From the NCBI GenBank assembly GCA_020809705.1, contig CP085829.1, positions 4,278,001-4,342,000 of the forward strand: DNA of 64,000 nucleotides. The letters are read 5' to 3'. A program made the translations under genes and the position numbers. The notes under the pieces were generated by a model, which worked only from the letters and a program-made list of their open reading frames with translations, was not told the origin of the DNA and searched no databases. Source of the stretch: Calonectria ilicicola (taxonomy: Eukaryota > Ascomycota > Sordariomycetes > Hypocreales > Nectriaceae). Positions 43,375 to 53,930 of this stretch are shown piece after piece. Positions within the stretch are counted from its first letter, which is position 1. Each line of letters starts with the position of its first letter.

Positions 43375-46300
43375 GATCCTTTGATTGGATAATCTTAGGA
43401 ATTGATGGAGGTGGAGATCGAGTGAGACATTAAATAGCAATTCCGAACTCCGCGTTCCATTTGCACTCGCTTGAGTGATATCGGTCATAGCCCACGTAAA
43501 CAAATAAAATCTTGAAAGGTCTTTTATGGGGATGAAATGGCAGAGTGCTTTTGAGGGTCGTCGTTGGTGGCTTGGTTTGATGTATTGTATAGACTGGGTA
43601 TGATGGCCCTCTTCTTGCACACAGTTTTAATGAGCACACCGAAGGTCGAAGACAAGGAACCTTATAGATGCACATTAATATTCTCCTGGACCTTTGGATT
43701 TGGCAATTATTCATTGCGGGTGTCCGGGAATCTCATGCAAAATGCTGTCCAGATATCCCATTTTGCCATTTGACACCTGCTTTATTCTGAACCATTGCCC
43801 ATCAGCCGTGAACGTGAACTCCAGGAATATACCACGCTATATGCGTTTTCATGAACGGATTTGGCTTTTTAAAAGCCAACCAAAGCAATAAAAAATTATT
43901 GGGTCTCGGGGACATGTGTTGTCATGGGAAAGCATCCTTTTTATTGAGAAGATGGTCTTTCGTGATCTAGAAATGAGAATGGTCCCTCTCAGATCCACGC
44001 GAATGAGCAGATGTCGTTCAAATCTACCATAATACTGATTACTGATAATATAAATTTGAAAAGAAAATTAATATTTGATCTAAAACTTTACTTATTTTCT
44101 TTGTGCCAAGTTCTACCATTGTAGGTCTGTTTGGTGTTGTTCAATGCCAGCACTCAGAGCGCCCGGTCAACAGTAATGGTTCCAATAGCAGAATCTGTGC
44201 TGTTGGCTGGGTATAAAGACGCGTGTGATGATTACTAAAATAGAAAAAGGGCGTACGCCGACAATCAGTTGCGCTTGATTGATAAAAATGACTACACCAG
44301 GTTTGCTGGGACCCAAAGAGCTTACGACGAACTGGAAGCCATCCACATTTTCTGGGCACGAAGGATTCGTTTGATAATTTGATAAGAACGGTGTGTTAAT
44401 TTCCGTAATGCTGGTGACCCAGTATTTTATCTGCGCCTCTACTTTTTGGGATAACAATTGGCGACATGCTCCAAATGGCAACCCTCCGAAGCAGCTGAGG
44501 GAAGTCGGTGGGCGACAGGTTTGCCAAAACTCGAGGTGATGCGGTATATGCATCTCCAAAGTATATGGGATACTAGATGCTGCAGGAGGCCTCGTGAAAG
44601 TTATTGTTAGTTTACACAAGGTTAGCGAGATCCGACGGAGATCTCGTGAAAGATGCGAGACCGAACAGCGCCCCAAACCTCCATGGACCGGCCCACGATT
44701 TGAACATTTCCGATGCAATAAACTCCCGGAGACCGGCCTGTTAGGAATACATCCAGGGTGAGGAAATTCGGCGAATTTCTTGTTGATAACCCCGTTGGCG
44801 TATGAGTCGCTCCTTTTAGGCTGTGTTACTTTGGTCCCATGGCTTGTCTTTTCTCCGGTAGGGCTAGTAATCTTCACGGAAGCTATCCTCGTCCCTAAGT
44901 GGTCTGTGATACGGTATTTTTAATCGGCCATTATCGCTTTTGACCGACCCCCCGATGTTATACTTAAGCTCCATGTTTTTTTTGTTGCAAGGTCCAATCG
45001 CGGCGCCTCGTATACGTAACTTTCGCTCGACATGAGCATGCCTGCCCCATCCTTGGATAGCCTAATTTTTAAAACCATAGTGGCCGAAACGATCACCCAC
45101 CGACATGCTTCTTGACCAAGCTTAGAGAGCGCGCTGTAATTTGTTTGCCAAAACAATTGTTCGCCGTCACTCATAGCGCTTGATACTCCCCGAGATTCGT
45201 CGTCGCTGATAGCTCAGCAGCCGATTGCCGATCCCACAAGCTAGGGCCTGCTGCCGCGCGTCGCTGAACCTAGCACGGCAAAAAAGCGTCCGCCTCTGAA
45301 CGGACCAGGAAGTGCTCGGCAGGGAAAACGCAACCCGGTTGGCTAGAGGGCCCTTGATACTGTATGGGTACTCGGCAGCCATTTCGTTGAAACGTCAATT
45401 GAGCGGGGGATATTGCTTGGTCCGGTTTTCTGCATGGGCAGCCAGCAGAAGCGCGTCATCTCCATTTTTGGTGCACTTCCTTGGCTATGGCACTGGAATG
45501 GTGCCCACCAGTACACGCACGAGTTGACAATGACAGCGTCTACGAAGTCGGTCCGGTGGGCTGTGCTGGAGACTTTGGGGCGTGTTAGACGTAAGTTAAG
45601 CCTAATACTATGGCATAGATCACATGGGGCAGCGTTGCGCAGCGTTACATCATGAGAAAAAAAAGGTTGACCAATGGCCGCGAGAGGGAAGCCCAAAAAC
45701 GCTGGAGGAGTAAGCGCTACGATGTCGGTTTACTTGAGATGGTTTGAGGCTGTGTGAATGTCGGAGTTGGAAGGGCATTTGTTATCCGACATATCTAAGC
45801 GGTTCATGTCGCATGTCGGAGGACTGGAACTCCGACAACGATAGAGTAAGCGCCCAAACGGGAAGCTCTTTCGTCTGGCTCTACAGGATGCGGCCATACT
45901 CGCGTATTGAGGATGCGCCCGCCAAGAACGTCATGGATATTTTTTTATTGTGCCAAGTGAGGTATTTTGGTAGTGATGGATGGGGTGTTGTTGGTCGACA
46001 TCATCAATCAGTGACCATACTAAACGAGAACGGTGCTTTAGCCATGGGGCGCGTTCTATAAGAAGCAGCACCCCATCAGTCATCTTACGGTACGTGCCCA
46101 GGGGAGGGATCATGTCCGAATATACAGCTGATAATCAGCCAAAGTTGCAACGATTCTGTGGGTGTAATATGGCGAAATTTGTAGGCTCATGAGATTTACG
46201 CGTATTGCGGTGCCAGTCGCAGATTAAGCCCGCGGACAGAGTGGCCCCCATCCCCACCCACAAATGCGCCCGAGAGTGTCCTTTTGGGATTGCGCGTACT

Positions 46301-47533
46301 GATGGGGCAGGACGGGGGGGCACAGCGGCACTCAAGCATTTGAGGGGTGCTGTTCTCGTATTGCTCTCGTTAATACCGAGGGAGGAAATAAATGATCGCC
46401 CAAGGTTGGTTGTGTATCGCGTGACCACGTCCTTCTGGGCGAGTCCCGTCAACAGAGTAGACGCTTTTCATTTTAAAAGGTCCAAAAAGCAGATGAGCGA
46501 GGCCGTGTTACTGTGTTACTGACTGTGCCTCGTCACAACTTGATGCTCCATACTCATTTTCGCCCAGTAAGAACCCAAACTCGTTTAGTCTCGCGGTCCC
46601 CATTGCTTGGCCTTCCACGCCCCAATTTCCACGCACCATGCCCTTGTTATTCCCTGCCGGCTCGTCGGCGCGGTGGGTCCCTCCGGCACTCTGAGTGCGT
46701 GGCTCTAGCTATGTCACTACAACTCCAGCGTTGGCCGCTCACGTCACCACATCCCGTAGAGATGGGGCTCGGCGAAGAGATACCAAAACCTGGGACAGGA
46801 GGTTGCACCACACGCCCCCGTCACTCCCCCCTAGCCGCAAATAACATGCCAGAACTGACATCCGTCTCCATAATTCGTTGCGAGTCCATCTAAGCGGGTG
46901 GGGGAACATACGAAGCTTCCTGTCTTCTACTCCACGCCACACTCGTGGTAGGCCATCCCGACAATAAGCTTGTCGTCGTCAACACGAATATTACGCACAA
47001 TGTGGTCGGAGCATGCAGGCCTCCGACCGCCGATCAGTGCAAATTTGGAGGGGGTCTAGTGTATAGAGGTGTGAGTATTCTGACAGTGCAAGGCGAGTTT
47101 GATAAAGGCTCTGTTCGTTCGTTCGTTCACCTGGAGTGAAGAGCCGTTGACTCAGCATTTGCGTCCAAATCCAACGCGAAACCCCTCTTCTGTAGCCGTT
47201 ATCTCCCATATCTGTACTTTTTATTTTCGCCAAGATCAGGTGGGAGATGGTATATCCGAAGCTCAAGTGATTGCAAGCCAACCGTGTGGGTTCGCATTCC
47301 GGGGTGCATCTCCCTTGTGGGTGCCAACGCTCAACCAACTGTCTGCTTCCTTGTCACTTTCAGTGGCCCTCTTTTATTTCTCTTATTTCTCCAGATCTCC
47401 CGCATGCTATTATTTTAATCAACGCCAAAAGAGTAATCGCCGACTCTTGACAGAACCAATCTACCACTCCCGTTCTGCGGCACCACGCTCTCGAAATCGA
47501 TACCGAACCCACCTGTCGGCTCCTCCCGATCTC
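43375..47533. other. 4.2-kb gene-poor region
   Basis: No gene can be supported. The longest frame is minus-strand 44167-44877 (236 codons) with no domain, signal peptide or homology I recognise. The 43850-44110 part is A/T-rich, while 44600-46900 is of mixed composition with many short frames on both strands. It could hold decayed genes or an old mobile element, but I found no terminal repeats, transposase or reverse-transcriptase motifs. A TGACTCA heptamer is at 47148-47154, upstream of the next gene. Confidence 0.45.
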
Positions 47534-49395
47534 ATGTATACCGATTTCACGGCACTCAAGCCCCAGGGCTTGCTGCGGCTCGTCTTGGCAGTTTTTCTGT
47601 ACGGAATCACAATACTGCCTTCAGTGTCAGCGTCGAATTTAAAAAGTCGCGACAATAGCAATAATAATCCGGCGGCATCATGGTATGACTGGGGTTACTA
47701 TGGCGCATTCCCGCGCAAAAGCTACAAATCTTTTGGAGCGCAATCGCCTTGGCCAGCGCTGGTCAAAACCGACGAGCGATGCGATGACGGATACCTGTTT
47801 ATTGAGCCTCGTGGTGTATACGTCGAGACGCCTGGTCCGATTATACTCGATAATGCTGGCAATTTGGTCTGGATGCAGACAGAATGGGGTGAGGCCATGG
47901 ATGTAAAAGTTCAGAAATTCCAAGGAAAGAACTACATCACATTTTGGCATGGTAGCGACAACGGCACCTTTGGTGAAGGCTTCTATTACATGGTATGTCG
48001 CTAAATGCGTCCCCCCAACCTTGGCGCATTGCAGGCCTGGCTTACTACAAGGTCATTTTAATTTTAAAAACTAACATGCGCGCATAGATTGACGAGCACT
48101 ATGAAGTGTTTAGAAAAGTCACACCGGTCGGCGATTTTACTGGTGACTTGCACGAGTTTCGCATTACCGAAAACGATACCGCTCTCATGACCATCTACCG
48201 CAGAGCGAACGCCGACATGCAATCGTATGGCATCGAGAAAGGCTGGATTTTCGACAGCATTTTCCAGGAAATCGATCTTGTCACAGGCGACCTCATCTTC
48301 GAATGGCATGCTTCTGACCACTTTCCGGTCAGCGACAGTCTCGCGCCGCTGAGTGGCCAGGGAGACAGCCCAGACAATGCATTCGACTATTTCCACATCA
48401 ACAGCGTCGACAAGGATGCGAACGGCAACTACCTCATTTCCTCCCGGTACATGTGCGCTGTGGCCGCCATCAGCCCCGACGACGGCCATGTCATGTGGCA
48501 GCTCGGCGGCAAGCAAAACTCATTCAAAGACCTGTCTGAGGGCGCGGCAACCAACTTTACCTGGAACCATCACGCTGCTTGGGTTGACAACAACACATTG
48601 ACAGTCTTCGATAATGGTGCCAACGGGCGATCGCCCACAAAGGCTAAATTTAGCCGGGGTCTGATGGTAACCCTGGACTATGAAGCCATGACGGCTACTC
48701 TTCTACAGGACTACATCTCCCCATTTAAGGTTCGTGCCATCTCCCAGGGCTCGGTCCAGATACTCCCCAATAGCAACGTCCTCGTCGGTTGGGGCCACGT
48801 TCCTGCATGGACTGAATTTTCGCATGACGGACAAGTTCTTTGCGAGACTCACATTGGACCCATCCACTTTGACCTGTTCGCGTGGGTCAAGAACTATCGC
48901 ACCTTCAAGTATCAGTGGGTCGGTCGCCCTAGAACCCTGCCCGACGTTGCTATGAAGCCCAGCCAGGACGCCCTTTTCGTTAGCTGGAACGGCGCGACCG
49001 AGGTTGCCAAGTGGCAGATCCAGAGCGGGCCCAAATCTTTGGGCTCTGATTTCCTCATCCACAACACAGTTGAGAAGAAGCAGTTCGAGACGCGCATCAA
49101 TTTGCCGGCTGATGCTGACGAGTTTATTCGTGTCGCCGCCTTGGATAAGAACGGCGAAGTCCTTGTAGTCTCCTTGGCCATCTCGAAGCACGAGACAAAC
49201 CAAATTGAGCTTCTCGATGCGCCATCCAGAGGAGGTTTGCTAGAGCCTTTCCAGCTTCTTTTGCTTGCGTTGTTTGGTGCTACCATTGGAGCGCTCGCTA
49301 CATACTACTTCCGATTCACGCTTCGTCGCGGCATCAACCGCATTCTGCGCCGCAGCACTCCCTTCAAATACCAGTCACTACCTTCCCACATCTAA
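47534..49395 (+). CDS. Arylsulfotransferase (ASST)-domain membrane protein, 588 aa
   Basis: The model is join(47534..47992, 48088..49395), phase 0, donor GTATGT, branch CTAAC, acceptor GCATAG. The N-terminus has a hydrophobic signal-like segment (about residues 13-33). The body is a beta-propeller-type ASST domain of the fungal kind: ITFWHGSDNGTFGEGFYYM, then HEFRITENDTALMTIYR, DYFHINSVDKDANGNYLISSRYM, WNHHAAW and RAISQGSVQILPNSNVLVGWG. Near the C-terminus is a membrane span (about 540-560) followed by a basic tail (TLRRGINRILRRS). Bacterial ASST enzymes move sulfate between phenols; activity of the fungal proteins is, to my knowledge, unproven. The predicted topology puts the domain in the secretory lumen or outside the cell. 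The upstream frame is open for some distance, so the start at 47534 was chosen because it places the signal segment at the N-terminus. Confidence 0.88.
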
Positions 49396-49984
49396 AAGGG
49401 ATAATTCTTCTTCTATGTTTTTATTAAGTGTACTTAAATTATCGGCGCAAAGGGTTACAGGGAATTGGTTATAGGATATCCCTACGAGGGGATTTTGGGG
49501 CGCATGGCGTCCGGACATTTCTTAAGCATATGCAGAAGCCTAAATACGGAAGCTTCGCCATCGTTGATGCGGCCCAGTTTTGCGGCTCGTAAATACTGAA
49601 AGCAAGTAAATTTACGAATAAATGAAATAAACAAACAAATTCGAATTCTTAAGAGTTTATTTTTGACATTGGTGGTGTGTGCATGATGGAAAACATAAAA
49701 GGGAACACAATTTACGACAGACAAAAGACATGCTGTGTAGCTTTCATGTAAAAAAGCCTGCGCATCGAGATCGTGCGGATAACATACAAGACTTAACAAT
49801 ATTCATCCTATTACCATTCTCAATTTTAGATTATCCCTTGCCCCCGAGCCTATCCTCACCTGGATAATGAGAGAGCCAAGGTCCCGCAATTGCCAATCTG
49901 CACATATTTAACAAAATGATAGTTCAGATATCAACGCAGCCGAGGACCACAGCCAGGTAAGCATGCAAAACACCAACCGAAAAG
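49396..49984. other. Convergent intergenic region
   Basis: A/T-rich 3' flanks of the ASST gene and the facing hydrolase-family gene. No gene is seen. Confidence 0.6.
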
Positions 49985-50923
49985 CTACTTTTCCTCGACT
50001 ATTTCGTTCTTTAAGCTTCCGATTCCATCAATTTCAAGCGTGACGACATCTCCGACCTGTATCTGATACTTGGCACGTTCGATGCCAGCACCTCCTGGCA
50101 AAGTACCCGTACCAAAAAACTCTCCCGGATAAAGTCGCGTGCTTCTGGAAATGTGGGCGAGTGATTCCCCCAAAGTGAATTTCGGGTTTTCGAATTTGCA
50201 CTCTGCGGCAACCTTGTCGTTCAGAATGACTCGACCGGTGAGACTGTCAATCTTTGGCAAAATCTCATCAGCGCTCACGACAATTGAGGAGATGCTATTC
50301 GCAAAGGCCTTTGAGTGCTGAGGGCCAAATCCGCTGACCTGAATCAGTAATTATACTCGCTGGGTCCTTTTAAACACTCACCTATCCATCTCTTCTTTTT
50401 GCAAATTGCGTGTAGTGAAGTCATTGAAGACGCAGAAACCGGCTATAGCCGATGTCGCCTCCTCTGGCGTCGCGTTGTACAGCGGCTTACCCAGAATGAC
50501 GCCCAGCTCAAGCTCAAAATCCATGTATTCGCAGTACTTGGGGTAGTGAATTGGTACGCCATCCGCGTAAAATGCCAAGTGGTTGGATTGATAGAATATT
50601 GGCTGCTTGTACCACAAAGCGCCAGGCTTAAATAGAGGGAAATCCCAGCCAGTGATGGCAGAATATAGCTTCCCGATCTTGTTCAGGCCTGGGAGATACA
50701 TCTGAGTTATTCCAAGAGCGACTCCATAGTAGTGCTTCTCGAATAGCATCAGGTCGCGATACGACCGTGGCTGCAGCGGTAAATTCCGCTTGAGAGGATC
50801 CACCGAGTCTGGCGGGTTATCCTGGAGTACTTTGAGGCAAAGTGCCTCTGTCTCAGTCATGACTTCATCAGAGCTGTTAGAGTCAAGCCCAGCGATTTCG
50901 CCATTGATGCGATGATACTTCAT
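49985..50923 (-). CDS. Fumarylacetoacetate hydrolase (FAH) family protein, 296 aa
   Basis: The model is complement(49985..50333, 50382..50923). Two AGs lie close together at the intron end; only the inner one (GGTCAG) keeps the frame and restores the conserved sequence MDSGFGPQHSKAF. The FAH fold is shown by YMDFELELGVILGK (the acidic metal ligands), AIAGFCVFNDFTTRNLQ, RLYPGEFFGTGTLPGGAG and GDVVTLEIDGIGSLKN. Members use Mg2+ to cleave C-C bonds or decarboxylate/hydrate acyl pyruvates and related acids, usually in aromatic degradation. The exact substrate is not predictable. A length near 300 is normal for fungal members with a short N-terminal domain. It sits between an ASST protein and a lipoxygenase without an obvious shared pathway. 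Confidence 0.9.
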
Positions 50924-51752
50924 GATGGTTAGATTGTGAGTGGAGAGTGTTTGGTGACCGACTACGCCGAGATTCTGATTTCAAGATGAAGCGGGGAAGA
51001 AGAGTGCGTACTGGACGTGTCAGCTGTAGAAAATTTAACCTTAATTCGAAGGAGTTATCCGTCTGACACTAATCGCTTCGATCCTGGATGATTACGTCTG
51101 TTCACAAGATGAGTTGAACACGCGACCAATTCGTACACCTTAGCATTGAACAAAGCGGCAGAATCCCAATTTGCGATACCCCTCATTCCTACATATAGCT
51201 AGCGCAAAAAGAACAGTACCTATAAAATTTCAGAATATTTTTTTTGGGGTTACGCTCCTACAGCCTGAGCCGCCAATGAAAATAGATGGCCGCCGCGCTC
51301 CACACCCAGATGGTGCAAGCTGGGGTGAACGAACCCGCTGGGCTTACGTGGTGGGAATTGCAACAAAATTCTTCGCAAGTTGAAAAAATGGGAATTCCAA
51401 AATAATTTGGCTAGGTCAGATAGCTGGTAATGGGGGGGACCCGGTCTTCTCACTGCACATGTGGGCTTATCGTAGCAAAACGAAGCAGCATTGTTGGCTT
51501 AGTCAACGACATTTATTGTGATGAGCGGGTGGTTGAGGGAGAGCGAAATCTCACCTAAACTTGATACCAGAAATCCACCAAAGGGCTAACCTGAGCGAAC
51601 AGATGTAAATTGGGCCAGAAATCCTTTCTACGGAAATGCATGAAATTCATACTATTAAATGACGACTATTTGACTCGCTCCGTTGATAGAACGGGCGCAT
51701 CTAGCTTACATCCCTGTCTTTTACCCACTCCAGATGCTGCCAACTAAGATTT
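50924..51752. other. FAH-family promoter and lipoxygenase 3' flank
   Basis: No gene is recognised; the open frames are short. Both neighbours read on the minus strand. Confidence 0.6.
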
Positions 51753-53930
51753 TTAAATCAAAATAGAGACAGCAGTCAACTCTGGCTCCAAGACATTGTA
51801 CGGAACAGTTCCGGGGGTCTGGTTGGCCGAAACATACTTGACGAGGTAATCCATACCTTTCAAGTTATTGTAGAATTTCTCAGCAGCGTCCTTCAGAGCC
51901 TGAGCGCTGGAACTCTTGTTCTCGGTTTCAACTCGGGCACTGTTTGCCATGTACAGCGTTTGAGCGTACGTGATCAAATTGTATTTCTGATCAACCTGAT
52001 AGCTAAGCAGCTCGGGCAATTGAGCAGCAAGCAGCCAGTCTTGCCACTGAGGACCATTTCCAATTGGAAGAGCTGCAGTGAGGTCCTCCTCTTTGTAACC
52101 ATTCAGTGTTTCGAGGTCGGCGGGCAAGGGTGCGCAGAGCGCCGGGGGCTTGGATGGGACGAAGCTGTAGTAGTAATGCTGGAGGTAGTTGACTGCTGTG
52201 TGCTGAGGCGAGGCGATGTGGATGCACATGGTGACAGCGTCTACCAGCTGATCCACAGTGGTGATGGTTGGGAAGCTGGTGATTTGTCCCTTGGTTTGAA
52301 TTTCTGTGCACCAAGCAGAGATGCTTGAGTCGGCTTGAACGGCCTCGTCAGACTTGTACTGGGTTGCCAGGGCCTCCGCCACAAACTCCCGAATAAACTT
52401 CCACAAGTAATACATAATGTATGCATATGGGTAGTTGCGGTACTTGTCACCGGTTTCTCCTTCGATATTAAATCCACGCTTCTTGAAGTCGTTCGGGATA
52501 TACTTGTCCTGAAAATTGAAGTTCTTGTATGACGAATTGATAAAGCCGTACACACGGTTCAATCCGGTTGTGGGGTCCACTCCAAAGCCAGCCAGTCTCT
52601 CAATAACCTTGGGAACCAAGATGCTGCGAGCTGAATCGTTCAACGGGAGGGTCCTGAACCAATGAGGGCGCAAAAGCTTGTATATCAAAGAATTGTCGTC
52701 TAGAGTTCGGTGAGACGCGACGATGATAGCTTCCTCAATCAAGTGCGTGTCCACTAGATGGACAGCGAGCTCATGCCTTGACCAATCAGCCGTCTGAGCG
52801 CATGTTTTGGCGTATCGCCAAGGCCAGTCCTCCTTCTCATCAACTGGGCCCTTATCATCCGGGTTCAACCGTTTGTTGAAGATGGTGATTGAATTGGCCA
52901 AGCTACCCTTGTAATCAAGCGTAATAGCCAAGGGGTGAAGTCTTCCATCGGAGTGGAGTTGGAAAATGACAACAGATGCGCAAGCATACCGTGTGTTGAA
53001 TTTGCCGCCTGGTACCTTAAAGGTGTTTTGAAACACTTCCTCGTTGCTCACTCCGGTAGCTTCACGGAAGTATGAGCAGTCTTGCATCAGCAGGTCCTGG
53101 CCTGTTGAGAGTAGACTCTTCATGCTATCGAGACCCTGGTTACCTGCCTCATCGATGTATTCCTGGATCCTAGCCTGTGGAACCGCCTCAATAGTTGTTG
53201 GGTTCACGCCACTCAAGTGTTGCTGGGCAAACCGAGCATCAGAGTACCAGTCACCTAAATCGGCAATGTTCTTGCCCTTCATGATGTCGTGGGGTCCACT
53301 GGGGTTTTTCGTGTTGTAGGCCTCACAATCGGCAAGTGTCGGTCCTTTAAATGGTGTTCCATCTACAAGGTTGATGTACCAGGGGATACTGTATGAAAAA
53401 GCTTTCGCAATGACGTTGACGTTCAACGCTTCAGGGAGGTCGAATATATTGATAATATTTTCATTCCAAGGCACAGTAGGGACCTTAAGAATATGCGGAG
53501 GATAGTGATCTTTATCAGGATCGCTCCACTGGTACAGCGTTTGCTTCTGTTTAAGGCTTCTCTGCACAGGAAACGTGGTTTCGAGGCCCTTCACGGAGTA
53601 CTCAGATGTATTGCTATCCTTTGGTTAGTGCGTTTCGGAACGAGGAAGATGGGGGTTGACGTACGCCTCTGCCATTATCTTGTAAAACTCAGTCAAGGCC
53701 AACTGTGTGCCCCCGTACGTTCCGTGCTGGAGGCCTTTGGCCGGGGTAACAAGGCCACTTTCGGCGCTCTTGCTCTCATTGCTGCTGATAGCGACAATGT
53801 CTTGTCTTTCAAGTTCGTTCAAGAAAACTCCTCTATCCCAAGTAGTCAAACGCTTCTCCTTGTTGATATCAGGCTTAGGATGAGAAGCGAAGATATCCTT
53901 CAAGGGGAGAGGTCCACCTATAGTATGCAT
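51753..53930 (-). CDS. Lipoxygenase, intracellular fungal type, 708 aa
   Basis: The model is complement(51753..53613, 53665..53930). The donor GTACGT and acceptor GGATAG give exact phase. Lipoxygenases insert O2 into polyunsaturated fatty acids to make hydroperoxides, the precursors of oxylipins. The expected metal ligands are present: His374 and His379 (HLVDTH), His560 and Asn564 (HTAVN), and the carboxylate of the terminal residue Ile708 (SILI). The helix HLIEEAIIVASHRTL and YKLLRPHWFRTLPLN also match the family. The N-terminus has no signal peptide, unlike secreted manganese lipoxygenases, so a cytosolic enzyme is likely; whether it uses iron or manganese, and its regiospecificity, cannot be read here. 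There is no N-terminal PLAT domain, as usual in fungi. Confidence 0.95.
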
